From Brachycybe producta (lineage: Eukaryota > Arthropoda > Diplopoda > Playtdesmida > Andrognathidae), in the NCBI GenBank assembly GCA_036925085.1, contig JAUPFP010000092.1, forward strand, positions 186,001-250,000: a stretch of DNA of 64,000 nt. Reading direction: 5' to 3'. Positions 10,816 through 24,300 of the stretch are shown in pieces. The notes under the pieces are model-generated. The model made no database searches, was not told where the DNA came from, and saw only the letters and a list, made by a program, of their open reading frames with translations. Each line of letters begins with the position of its first letter. Position 1 is the first letter of the stretch. The translations under genes and the position numbers were made by a program.

Positions 10816-12750
10816 TTAAAGAATCACACGCGCTGAAAAAAAATCCCAATGAATTTCACTTTGCAAGGCATTATTATTTACTAGAAGCGCCATTTATCTT
10901 TTGACTGCAAAGGAACACAGAATTATTTCTAATTCTATTTTCTGATGGGTTTTTTTTTCTGTCGATGTGTGTGATTTTTCCCTTAATGTCACTTCTCAAC
11001 AAAACAAAAAATATGACACTTTATTTACACGTAGAAATTATTATTGTTAGCCAACTTAAAAGCTTCTTTGGATCAATTACTCGAGTTGCACCTCCTATAA
11101 TTGAATGGTATTGCAGTGCTGCGTTTTTCTTTCAAGTGTTTATAATCTTAAAATGAAATAAAGAGAGGGTGGTGTTCTGGGTTCCATTGATCGGTTTCAT
11201 TGTGTGTATGCTTTAGCTAAAAACACACACACAACAAACAATGTGTGTCTGTCTGGTCTTTTTCTCTCTTGTGTGAATATGTGAGTCTGCATAAGGTGTC
11301 AAGTTGATTGGTTTGGAGTTGCATTTTGTAGAGGAAAGAAAAGGGCCCGTTTATCACGGATTAGAACCTTGATTCAACCTGGTTTTGCAAACAAAGATTA
11401 CTTTGATTTATTATCACTTTGCATACCATCATCACCACCACCACCACCCATTCTTTATTTTTGTACATGGCTCATGTGTAGTGACTTGGACAGAGACTAA
11501 CTTATGATCATCTGGGTCATTTTCCTAGGTTCTCTCTCTTTTTTTTTTGGTGCAAATTGGTTTCAGTCTGGTTGTTTTTCGAATGAATTTTCACACTGAC
11601 TAGAAAGAAGAAAAAAAAAAAAAGCTAAAAGCTTTTGATTTCTTTGAATGTAGCTTTTTTTTATATAATAAGCTTAGTTTGTTAACTGAACCACATCATA
11701 ATCATATTGTGTGTGTGTTTGTTATCTGCAACACACAAAATTGTTAACTAGAAATTACATTATGTAGGCCTAATAATTTGTTTTCTTAACACAAACGCTT
11801 GTTTGATGAGGCTATATATGGAGCAGTTGTCATCTCTTGTCTGGGATTCACCTGGTGTACAGTGTGGTGATTGTCAATGATTTAAATCGCGATTTCAATC
11901 ATATGATTCCTAGCCTCATCATAACCAGTTTTAACGTGCACAAAGCACATTCTAGTATTTTGTTTCTAGGATTTGCTATTGCTCAGTTTCATGAAGCAAA
12001 CTTTGGAAGTTTCTTGGAAGCTTCTGATTATATCTTGTTTTTTAAAGAGTAGGCCTAAAATTAAGAAAAAACTTGAAAAATGTTTTAGAGACTAGAAGTG
12101 TAACTCAATCACGTATTTTCATGTTGATATTTTTTTAAAATAAGCTTTTTTTATGTAAGTGAAAATAACCCAACTTTAAGTAGACGATATTTTTAATCAT
12201 CTGTCTGTAAAAAGAAATTTATTTTAAGAAATATCACCATGAAAATACCCGGACACCATTGTCAATGTCTTTTTACCAAGCTTTTATTTAAGTTGACATG
12301 ACAGCGGTGTCAGTTTTGCGTGGTGGATTTGTATTTCTCCTATTTGAACCAATTTCCCCCCATAATTACCTAGAGAGAGCTGAAATTTTGTACACAGCAG
12401 CAGCAGCAGCCTCTATAAGTGCGACCTGTTAATCTATGAAATTTCGACGGATCTTCCTCGAATGACCTGCCCAGGATCCGCCTTTATAGGAGGGAGGAGG
12501 AGAATACCTTAAATTAAACGTACTTTTCAACAAAATAAGACAAATTACACTCTTGTAATCCCAAAAATAATGTTTTCGTAGAAATAAAAGTTTGTACTGA
12601 AACACGTACTTTTTATATTTACTTGTTAAGTGTTGCTCCTAAAATATAGAAAAAGTAATGTTGAGTTCGAATATCAGCCTATTCCTACAACATAATGTTA
12701 ATGTTCCTTCATTATACTCAAGCCATCTTATTCAATTAATATTTTAAACT
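10815..12750. other. Repeat-rich intergenic DNA, no gene seen
   Basis: Includes a family E copy (10800-10975), CA and CT microsatellite patches (11226-11275), a CAC/CAT patch near 11428-11450, a fragment of foldback family A (12060-12250) and a CAG run near 12400. No supported exon. Confidence 0.5.
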
Positions 12751-12754
12751 ATTG

Positions 12755-13325
12755 GGGTAACCCGTCATAAATGACGGGAGCAACATTCACAGGCAATTGT
12801 GCCCAGCATTAGAATTTCTTTTCCTCCGCCCTTTTATGACATCAGACCAAGTAACAAACCAATTAGAAATTGATGACGTTCATAAAAGGGCGGAGCAAAA
12901 GAAATTCCAATGCTGGGCACAATTGCCCGTGATAAACTGTAGAACTTAATTTTGCTACTATTATCCCCTCTCCTTTTTATATTTGAAAGAGAAAATGAGT
13001 TTTTCATTTTCTCTGGTGTGTGCATGCGCGTCGTTTTTTCCTTTTTTTACTCCTTTCATTTCAATTTCAGTCACCCCCTCCCTCTTTTTTCCTCCCTCCA
13101 CGTTTCTCTCTCTCTCCCCCTCTACACTTTCCAACCTTTCCCCCTCTCCAATTTAATATCATGGGGTTCTTGGATGGGAAGGGTGCAACATATAGTTGAC
13201 ATTGAGAAAAAAAGCGGTTCATTTATTCATTTAAATTTGTATAAATTCCGACGTGCTTCAAGGTTTTTGTCCTTGTTTGTACAGCGTTAATCACACACAC
13301 AAGACCTGGCTTAATGTATATATAA
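12755..13325 (+). repeat. Long dispersed repeat family H, copy 1
   Basis: Begins ggggtaacccgtcataaatg, then a foldback block whose arms carry gcccagcattagaatttctt and its inverse about 150 bp later. It continues through a CT-rich tract to the aagacctggcttaatgtata end. The full length is repeated inverted at 60788-61288. The inner foldback is also related to the two elements at 44365-44806. Confidence 0.85.
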
Positions 13326-13930
13326 TTGTTTAAAGTTCGAACTTTTGTTGTAAATTTTGTCTGAAAATGACTACCTTTATTTTCGCTAACCCAAATTGAT
13401 GATGAATGTTGCACAATTGCATGGCGGTTTTTTTTTGGGGGGGGGGGGGGGGGGGTTGGAGGGTGTAGGGAAAGGGATGTTTTAAAAAAGTGTGGTCTTT
13501 GTGTTGACGACACACACACACACATAAACACATATGTCTCAGGATTTTCTGTTTTTATTTTCTTGACATTTTCGTCGACTTCCTTCCTGTGTTGATGAAT
13601 TTTCTTAAAACAGACGCTCAACTCACTCATCAAGTCCGCTCTTTCCACTTTATGGATTCGACCCTTTAGGGGGTGGGTCCAGACTATGAGAGAACCACAA
13701 ACAAAACACTGTTCGTAAACATATTCGCGAATAGTTTGGACGGTTTTTCAAACATTTCTCTGTAAAAAAACAAAAAAACAAGTTTGTTCTTCATTGTTCT
13801 GTTCGACCCTGATCCACTAGTCATCGGTTTTTGCAGGCCACGTCAAGGGATGTTCGTGGTTCGGACCAGAAGTAGGTTGAACTGTCTCGGCGAACATTTG
13901 TCACGAACGCCTCACGAATTCTTAATTATA
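13325..13930. other. Intergenic DNA with one weak exon-like frame
   Basis: Contains a poly-G tract (13438-13456), a CA repeat (about 13510-13524), and an inverted repeat around 13690-13910 (agagaaccacaaac and cgaacatttgtcacgaacg motifs). A low-confidence minus-strand frame at 13532-13648 is described in the findings. Confidence 0.5.
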
Positions 13931-14182
13931 TATTTGTCTTTCAGATGCAAAATTAAGAGAAACTAGAAGGTGTTTTAAAAAACTAGAAGGATAGGATAGT
14001 TCTTCAATCACTTAAACTCACATAAAAAGCTTATTTTGTAAGATATTCATATTAAAATACCTGTAAGTGATTGAACTACCCTTCTAGTTTCTAAAACACT
14101 TTCCAGTTTCGCTTCAATTTTCTTCTGAAAGGCAAAAATAATCAAGAGTTTGAAAATCATCTGTTCGTAAACCATCTTAACT
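13930..14182. repeat. Foldback family A copy
   Basis: The left half carries gatgcaaaattaagagaaac and the right half carries ttctagtttctaaaacactt, ending aaccatcttaa. It is a shortened palindromic element upstream of the first visible GSE1 exon. Confidence 0.75.
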
Positions 14183-14809
14183 TTCTAAGTTTCGAAGAAG
14201 TTTGGTCTCAAAGCAAAATAGCACTTGTTCACATTATTAGTTTTTCTTTCAAAGGGGAGGGATTTTTTGGGGTGGTCAGTTGTTTAATGTTGAGCTTAAA
14301 ATATTCGAGGGGATGTGGGGAAGGTGTTCGTGCAAAAGAAGGGAAGAACAGTTTTGCTTTCACAGATGGATTGGTTATGAGTGACATTTTAAAACACAAA
14401 AACCCAACCAACTTTCTGTCTTTTTTTTTTAAAGTACGATGAGAAATGCAATTGTCAGTGTATATTCAACGATTGTGTATCCGGCGGCGGCGGCTGCTAT
14501 AAATGTTCTCTAAAATAGAAGAAAATAATCCTCGAGATTAAGTCATTCGCATGTTTTTTTGAGGATCGCAAAATACAAATTTGGTTGTGGCTATAAATTT
14601 TGCCACCCATGTTGCAAGTTGAAATGGAATTGCCACTAACTTCATGATTTTAAGGTGCCCTTCGTTGGTAAATTTGTGAAAAACACAATTTAAGCGACAA
14701 AGATCTACGAAGTGGACGATAACGGTTTTTTCTATTGTTTTTTGAAGGAACTTGGAGAGAAAGAGAGAGAAAAAAAGTCAAAATAATTTAATTTCTTTTA
14801 CTGAACATT

Positions 14810-15250
14810 TTACCTTAAAAGTGTTATTCGCCTCTCGAACTCTGATTATGCTGTTTTTCAGGTACAAAATGAAGAGAAATTAGAATGTGTTTTGGAAACT
14901 AGAAGGGTAGCTCAATCACTTAAGAATATTTTCATGTTGATATTTTTGAAAAAAGAAACTTTTTGTCGAGTTTGAATCTTTAAGCAGACGATATTTTTGT
15001 CTATAAAAAGTTTATTTGGAAAGATATCAACATGAAAATACACTTAAAATGATTGTTACCTTTTTACTTTTCTAAAACTCTTTCTAGTTTTTTTTTTAAT
15101 TTTGTTCTCCTGAAAGACAGAAAAATCTGAATCAATGTTCGAAAATCAGCTGTGTTCATAAAACCATTTTAAAACTGCCAGTTTTAAAGTGGTTTCTGAA
15201 CACAGCTGATATAAATTTTAAAAATATCGCCATGTAATATTCTAGTTAAT
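14810..15250. repeat. Foldback family A copy
   Basis: The full palindrome includes ttgtgtt-type arms, the ttttcatgttgatattttt core and its inverse aagatatcaacatgaaaata. At 15160-15215 a second centre (aaaactgccagttttaaa) suggests a partial tandem inversion. It lies just upstream of the exon at 15378. Confidence 0.8.
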
Positions 15251-15377
15251 AAACTTTGAATTTTATTTTAATAAAGTTCCTTCTAAGAAGACGTTTTTCT
15301 CCACTTAGGGCTACTGAAAAACAAATTCATAAAAATGGAATGATAATGTGATGTTTTTGTTTCTTTGTGTGTTTTAG

Positions 15378-18300
15378 GGTTGGTCCACAATTCTAAATTG
15401 CCGCCTCCTCCGCTATTACCCAGTGGTTTACCGTCATCATCGGGTGGTGGTGGTGGTGTCGTCGGTTCTTCACATAAGAACAACATCCGTCCATCGGTTA
15501 CAATGCCACCATTAAACCAAGTGTCTCCTGGAAACGCAGCTGTTGTCACTTCCGTATCTTCGATGGACACGTCGAGGACGACCTCCAGTTTTGCTGCTGC
15601 TCTTAGGAAGTTGGCCAAACATGCCGTTGATCCTATGTCAGGTAAGAGAGTTGTGTGAAGTTTCTTTCTTTCTTGCGTTTTATTACTTTTTTTTTTCATC
15701 AGTTGCTTTTTTTTTTTCTTATCGGAATTATACAGAGAAGGAGTTGTCACCCGTGTCGCCGGTTGCTTCTCCACATTCCGGTCCTTCTTCAAAGCGAGCT
15801 CCACCACCTTTAGTCCTTTCCGATGGATCTCATCCATCTCTTAATCACGGTGCCAATTATTCATCGCCTAATTCGGTCAACATGACGTCGACGCCACATT
15901 TGTCGTACATGGACCCTCGAAAAGTACTTTTTTTTTCTTCTCTCATCGTTTCTTTTTGTACATGAGCTGGAAAACAACTTAAAGATGGTTCTTAAACAGC
16001 TGATTTTCGAAACTTTTAATTATTCTGTCAAAATTAAGAGAAACTTGAAAGTGTGTTAGAAATTAGAAGGGTTTCTCAATCACTTAAAGATATTTTTGTG
16101 TTGATATCTTTCAAAATAAACTTTTTATAGACAAAAATTAATATTGTCTGTTTTTTAAACTTTGGTCATTGTTAAACTCAAATAAAAAGCTTATTTTGAA
16201 AGATATCACCATTAAAATGCCCTCAAGTGGTTGAGCTACCCTTATAGTTTCTAAAACATATTCACGTTTCTCTTCATTTTATTCTTGAAATATAGATTAA
16301 TAAGAATTTGAAAGGCGTTTACAGTTTAAAACCACCTTTAAAGAAGAATCCGTTTAACGCGCAAAAATCGGATAATACGAAATATATTCAGTGATTCATT
16401 TATTTGTGTAATTTGATTAATATAGGGATTAGAAAGACCAGTGGTGAGCCACCCTCGAGATGCAATGAAGAACCTTTATGAAGACCAACTAAAAGACGGT
16501 CATCAGCAGCACAATAGACAGAAGATGGAGTCTCGAGACGAAGTGTCGAGGAGTTCGTCGTCCGGTTCGTATCTCGGTCATCATCGCGAAAGTGAAATGC
16601 AGGTGAAAGTGTCTGCATCCGGTTTGATTCACGGTCATCACGCCGAAGATGCACTCAAGGTTGGCAGTGTGACATCGGCTTATTACGGTGATCGTGGACG
16701 TGACGATCAACTTCTCGGGGTCAATGGCCTCACTCCTTCTCCGCATTTTCACCATCATGGCAACAATGGTGGATCGTCGTCTAGAATGGAGGATTCCAGG
16801 AGTAGTTTCCAACCGTACAGAATATCTGCGGAGGACGCCAGTAGGCACGGGCTTCCACCTCACCTTACGTCGCCTTACGATACGACGTCTCCTTATGCCT
16901 ATCATCCTGCCTCTTTGCTACAGACTCATTTGCCACAACCACCCTTCAGGTATCTTAATTTTTCTATCATCCGGTAATAACTTAATGCCACATATTTGCA
17001 TTAAAATGCATAATGACGATTCCAACTTTATTTTGGGTTAATTGACCACTTTTTGTCACGAAAACTGACCACTTTCAGACCACTGCGGCGGTTGAAATGA
17101 TAAGGAAACACTTTTGAAGTACTGCGCGATGTGAACAAGATCAAAGAGACCTGCCGAGTGGTTGGAAAGTGGCAGGTGTGCCATGAACGTCTGATAATAA
17201 TTAATCAGTTTATTTCAAAATAAAAATACGCAAATTTCACAAATTGCATAATAATTGGAAAAAAATTGCAGAGGTTTTCTTAAAATGATTTATGAACAGC
17301 TGATTTTTTTTTAGCTCAGATTATTCTGTCATAAGCGAAATTAAGAGAAAATAGAAAGTGTTTTAGAAACTAGATGGGTAGCTCAATCAATTAAATGTAT
17401 TTTTATGTTGATATCTTTCAAAATAAACTTTTTATAGACTAAATTTAAAAAATATTGTCTGCTAATCATCGTCTGGGATTTTCAAACTAACATAAAAAGC
17501 TTATTTTGAAAGATTTCAACAAAAAAATGTTTTTTAAGTGATTGTGCTGCCCTTCTAGTTTCTAAAACACATTCAAGTTTTTTTTATTTTGCATCTGAAA
17601 GACAGAATAATCAGGGGTTTGAGAGGCGTTTGCAATTTAAAACTACCTTTAAACAAATTGCTTTGATGTTGCTTCAGATTTATTGAAATGTGTTTTGCTA
17701 TAAAAGGAATAATTTTCTTGCATGTTTCGCGTTTTGGGAGTTTATTTTTTTTAATTGCTTAATAATTATAGATAATTGTTTGAAAAAAAATGCATAAAAG
17801 CATAAAATGCATAAAAGTTTTAACACGAAAAAGTTTGGAGAGTTGAACATTTTTTTACTTAAATAGAACAAATATTTTAATTCTTGAAAAGTTTGTCGAA
17901 TTTCAAGAACTTGATTAATCTTATCTCTTAGACTTCTGACACAAATTTAGGATTTGTATCTTAAATTCAAAATTGTATTTGAATATTTTTTTTTGCAGAT
18001 TGGATGACCCTTTGTACCTGGAGCGTTATGGTCTTCTCAGGGCTCCTCTTTTTCCAATGCCTCATCCTGGAGTTCTTCCTCATCATCAACTTCCATTTCT
18101 TTCTGGAGCTCGTTATCCTCCCGAGCTATTACCTCACCCGTTAAGCTTGGTGTCACCAACCGGTCACCATATTATGGCTCACGAACGGTTCGTTGTAAAC
18201 GGAAGAAATTACGATCTGTCTTTTGTGTTCAACGAAGCTACCTTTTTGTTTATTTGGACAGATTAAAGATGGAAGAGGAACAGCAAAGGCGAGAACGAGA

Positions 18301-21300
18301 AATAGGACAATATCAGGAGCAAGAACGGAAGTGGGAGAGAGAGAAGGAAAAAGAGAGAGAACGTTTGAACGATGTGAATGTGATCAGGGAACAGGAACGA
18401 GCTTTGCGGAGTCAACAGCAACAGCAGCAGCAGCAGCAGCTGTGGTCGCACAATCACAGTTCTGAATCGCCTGGTAATGGTAAGTGATAATTGTTTTTAA
18501 TTATGTATGCGACGATAAAAATACGTTAATTGGAAACCGCTTAACACGAAAAATCGAATAACACAAAATATATGTCAACTTTGTTCCTTAAGATGTTTAA
18601 ATTTATTTAAGTTGGTTAAGTGTAAGCGTCCTTCAAACTCTGTTATTATTCTTCCTTTCAGGACTAAAATGAAAAGAATTTTTGAAAGTCTTTTAGAAAC
18701 TAGAAAGGTAGCTCCTGCACTCAAAGGTTATTTTCATGTTGATATCTTTCAAAATAAGCTTTTTATATGAGTTTGAAAATCACACAACTTTTAAGCATAC
18801 GACGCTTAACATACAATATGTCTTAATTTTTGTCCATAAAATGTTTATTTTGAAAGATAACATCATGAAAATGTCCTGAAGTGTGATTGAGCTACATTTC
18901 TAGTTTCTTTTAATTAACGTCAAGAATAAATCAAGAGTTCCAAAAATCAGTTTTTCATAAAAATAAATTTAATTATGCAAATTAAATTTAATGCATTTAT
19001 TACAAATTTGGACAATAAATGTGGATTTATACCTAAGAAATTGCAAAAACATTGTTAGTAACAAAATGTTAATAACAAATATATGACAAACATGTTGATT
19101 TCATGTCGGCAGGAAACTGATCCACGATTAGACTGTTATTGACGGTGTCGACAACAGAAATAACTTGCTAGTAACATTTTGTTATCATCATCCTTTGATC
19201 AGGACCGCCGCCTCCAGCGTGGTTGCAAAATTTCTGCTATTAACAAAGTTAGCAACAATATTATCGACATGTTAATGGAAAAAATAACATATGATGAAAA
19301 CAAATGTTATTGGCAAAAGTTAATAGCAAAATGTTATGAACAATTCTGAAGACTTTTAACAATAGCAAATTGTTATCAACAAATGTTGATAACATTTTGT
19401 GGGCCGATTTTTAAAATTTGTTAAAAAAAATTGCTAATGCGCGTTTTCAAGCAATGTTATACCTTTGGTGTAAATGGACCATAATATATGTAAATGGTCT
19501 TTCAGGTGAACCACACAAAATAATAACGATATAAGTGTGTGTTTTGTCATCGTTTTAGGTCAGTCTGGTTCGATAATGCAGGGTACGCCTCGTGAAGTAA
19601 TCTCACGAAAGTCCACCTCATCGTCGTCAACAGCTCAAAGAAATGTGCCCACTCTTTCACCGTCGAATTCATCGGCGAATGTGCCTCTATTAGACTGCAA
19701 CAAGAATGCGTCTGCTGTCGGCCGACCATGGAATTCTCATCGAAACGATGCTGCTGTCGTTCCAACTTCGGAATCGATGGACTTCCAGCATTCGGAATTG
19801 AGAAAACTCATTGATACCAATAATCGACTTGTTTTAGTGAGAATAACTACTACTAACCTTTATTTCATATGTTAAGGTGGTTTGAAAGCCTAAACGCACC
19901 ACAAACTGTGGTTATTCTGTCTTTCAAAAGCAAAATGAAGAGATAATTCACAGTGTTCTAAAAAGTAGAAGGGTACCTGAATCACTTAAGGGTATTTTGA
20001 TGATCTTTTAAAATAAACTTTTTATGTGTGTTTGAAAATGGCCCAACTTTAAGCAGACGGCATTTTTAAAAAGTTCGTTTTGAAATATATCAAAATGAAA
20101 ATACTCTTAAGTGATTCAGCTACCCGTCTACTTTCTAAAATATTTTTTAGTTTCTCTTAATTTTGCATCTGAAAGACAGAATAATGAAAAGAGTTCAAAA
20201 ATCAGCTGTTTATAAACCATCTTAAATGAAAATTTTTTACTTAAGATTTTCTCAAAGAAACCAAACTGAAATCGGTGTCTTTATGTCATTTTAGAGTCAA
20301 CATACGAATGAATACTCTAATTCTTCGCGCAAATGGTCTCCAATTTCCGAGCCACTCGAAAATCTAACCGAATTGGCTAATATGGATGTTCAACGTCGCG
20401 ATCTTAGCGACGGTAGCTACTTTGCCTCTAGTAGAAGTTCACCTACGGTGAAGGCGGCACAGCGAAGTCGTGTGATATTATCATCGCCGTCATCTCAGTA
20501 TTCACGTGGTCGACCATCCAACTATGTAGCCGATACCGGTTCTCAGTGGAAGCGATCCGCTTCTGCAAATAACGTGCTCGAGCATCGATCTTCGTCGAAT
20601 GTTTCTTCGAGTGTGCGTAGTAACAACACTCCTGCGATTCTTATCGACATTACGGGTGAATCTAAGTCGGAGGACATCGAGTATCATTCTAAAGTTAACG
20701 ATGTGCCACACAGCAATGGACAGTCTGTTTCCATCGTTGTCACTCCGGTGGCAAACGATGCAAAGTTTCGTGACGTTGTGCCTGCCATTTCAAAGCTTCC
20801 TACGGCGGTTATGCAGGTCAACCACGTAGGTGATGGCTGCCACGATGCTGTGCTGTCTCTCGCTGCAGCACAATCTAACCAGTTACGAAGCAAGATTGAT
20901 TTAGCTGTCGAGAAAGCGAGGAATCGAAATACGACTGTGAAAACGGAATTATCCGATGACGAGGATGCCGTCGAGGAATTACGACGAACTCACCTTCTTA
21001 CAATAACCACTGGTCTTCCTTTGCCTCTAGATTCTTCTCGTAAAGTGAGTGGAATTTTAGCACTCAGAAGCAGCTTTTAATTGAAGTTCATTGTTTTATT
21101 TAAAAGTAAATTAAGAGCCTAGGAACTATAGAGCTTCACGCGCCTTGCTGCATAGTCAATTTTGCGGCTTCAAAATTACTTAAATGGCTGTAGCAGCCAA
21201 ATGCATTTACATTCCGTTTTCTAGTGTCAGCGAAGAAACGCGCGCTGAAAAACACTAGAAAATAGAAATAAAAAATGTTGTGTGCCTTTGCACTTAAAAG

Positions 21301-24300
21301 ATATATGGCGCTTCTGGTAAATTCTTTACATTTTTACAAAGTAACATTCAGTGGATTTTTATTCAGCGTGTGTAAACCTTCCTTTAAGCCGTGATCACGC
21401 TGGCAATATTTAATGCAAGATTCACTGCAATGTGTCCTTGAATTAATTGAAACTGCCAATGTGATAGTACTCTTTCAAGACTTAAAGTGGTTTCGTGCAC
21501 ACCGTTTTACAAAAAACGCTGATCTTTGTTTTGTTTTTTGTTGCAAGACACTGTGCAAGATTTACAGCAATATTTGACTTATTTCTTGCAAGAAATCTTA
21601 GCGAAAAGCGGGGATCCTGTGGGATCATCGCTTTGCAGTTGAATTTGCATTTGCAACAACGATTGAATTAGAATTGTAAATGGCATGGGTTTTTTTTTAT
21701 TTTTCAGAAGCTGTCATTTTTGGCACAGTTCGGTTTAATCACGCATAAAAGACGCCGAGGTGAGACGAGTCTTGTGTGGCGTTTTCGGCAGAGCATTAAG
21801 TGTTGTACTGTTGCATGTTTCATCTCATACAAATTGTTCACGTTATATAGAATTAGATTTTGACAAATTTTTGAGACGCAAGAAACGTTTGAGAGAATTG
21901 AGCTTAAGTCCGGTTGAGAGGTTAAGCAACGACTCAAAGACACCTACAAAGTTGGATCTCGCTGCAATACAACATCATTCGACTAAACCTTTGAGCGAAA
22001 AAGCAAATGATGTCGGCATCGAACCTGACTCTCCGGAGAAACGCCAGTTTCTTCAGATTCTTGGGTTGCACAGAGTCACACGGACCAAGCGACAAGGTAA
22101 ATCAGTCGAATTATTAGTAAAATGAGAATAGTTTTGACATTTCACGTTTCGTACTAAAATCTGAAAGCAGAACTAGACGAAATACAAAATGCAGTCTGGG
22201 AAGAAAAACTTCGAAGGAATGGGTATTGTTTCGAAAGGAGTATTTACGTTCCGACCTCTGATGAGAATCAGCCGCCAAACAGTCTTAGTTGTGGTAGGAA
22301 ATTATAAACCTCCTGTCGTTTTACGAAAGTGTCGCCGTTAATAGCGGTTCGGGGTTTTTTTTTAAATGTAGATATGACGACGGAAGCGAAGCGACCGTTA
22401 CAACAGAAGATGGAGGGTTCGCTTTCGCCTTTTCCGTCTTCAAATTCCGTTACCTCCACTGGGAAAGTGGCTTCCAAGTTATTAGCCCCTTTGGCAAACA
22501 GTCATTCCAGAAATATGTCTAAGCAGAGGTTATTACTCGCAGATTCCAAAGGTGAAGATAGAAACGGTTTTTTTTTATAAGGAACTACTTGCAAAATATG
22601 CAAATGAAAGTTAAAAATACAAATCAAACGAAGTTCTATTCTATTTCGGAAAAAAATTATTTAGAATATGATGAGTGTTTCAGAGACTAGAAGAATAGTC
22701 ACTTAAGGTGGCTAAATAGATATTTATTTTGTTTTGTCCTCTCAGGTGGCGCCACTGTATAGTGGCCATTATGTTTTATATGGAGATATATTTCCCCTGC
22801 TCGAGGTTTTGAGAAAATTTATATTTTTCAAGCGACCGTTTTTCAGGAGAAACATTATGATAAAATTCAAAGTGTTTTAGAAACTAGAATAGTTGGTGAC
22901 AATGCTAAAAGTATTATCATGATGATATCTTTCAAAATAAACTTTTTTTCTGACAGTTTGAAAAAGGCAAAAATAGTTTTCATGAAATGTTTAATGAAAA
23001 AGGGTAATTTTCAAATTCAAACTGCTATTAAACTGTTTATTTCTTATGATATTACCATGAAAAAACTTCTAGCATAATCTTTTACCATTCTAGTTTTCAA
23101 AACAATTTTAACTTTTTTGTAATGTTGTTTCTAAAACGTCTATGGAGCATAGCAATAGCCACTGCAGTGGCGCCATACTGTTGGACAAAAGCAAAATATC
23201 TATTCAGCCACCTTAGGCTATAAATGTCTAAAGCCATATATTGAATATATATTTTTTCCCATTTAGTTTCAAAGTCAAAAACTACGAACTCTACAGCAGC
23301 GGTCGACATCTCCATTTTTTCATCTTTGAAAGATTTACAAACTCAGGGTGACGCGAGACCTTCGGTAGTTTCGGAACGAAATAATCACCCAATAATCGGA
23401 CGTGATTTTGTTCAAGAATTCCATGAATCTGTTCTGATGCAAACGGCGGCTCAACAGCAAGCGAGGGTATGCAAACAAGGTAAGTCGAAAGGAGCTAAGG
23501 CCAATTCTGTGCAATAACAATTACTGAAAGCGAGTCGTTCTAATTGGTCTAATTTGATTTCAGAGTTGCATACTGATGTATTTAGTAAACAGAAAGAAGA
23601 GTTAAGTAACGATACGATTGCTTTCGATGGCGTCCACAAGAACGTTCGGTGGCCTGGAATAGAGGCGCTGATGGAATCTTATGAACGACACCAGCAAGGT
23701 TTGTTAACACGTTTTCTAAAGCCAACCGTACGTTGCAAAAATAATGTGAATGAGGGAGAACAATCGAATAGAACGGTGAAAACCATCCTACATTTAAGAA
23801 AATACAGCATTTGAAGATGAAATAGAAAGTGTTTTAGAAACTAGAAGAGTAACTCACTAAGAGGATTTTTATGTTATTATATTTTTTAAAAATAAATTTA
23901 TTATGCTAATATTAAATTTGCCACTTCCTATTTCACTTCAAGTTGTGCCAAAAATCGAAAATTATTTTCTAAAAACCATGGTCATTTTCAAACTGCCATA
24001 ATAAAAAGTTCATTTTCAACGATATTAAGGTGGTTTTAAAGTACAAACGCCTTTCGAACTCTTGATCCTTTTGTCTTTCTGGTGCAAAAATGAAAAGGAA
24101 CTTGATTGTGTTTTTCTGAAATTTCATTTCCAGTGTGATGAATAAAACGACTAACAGTCGAAATTTTTTTAAAAAGCTTTAAAAAGGGCTTCAGGAGGGC
24201 TCAACGGGGCCCAAGTAGCCTCAAAATATTTAGAGGCAAAGTTTAAAAAAAATTTAAAATTCTAAAAAATGAAGAAAGAGAAGAAAAAAATCGGTTTTCA

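Noticed and set aside
15283..15837. Minus-strand frame of 184 residues
   Set aside because: Antisense shadow of GSE1 exons; the plus strand matches GSE1 and has correct splice sites.
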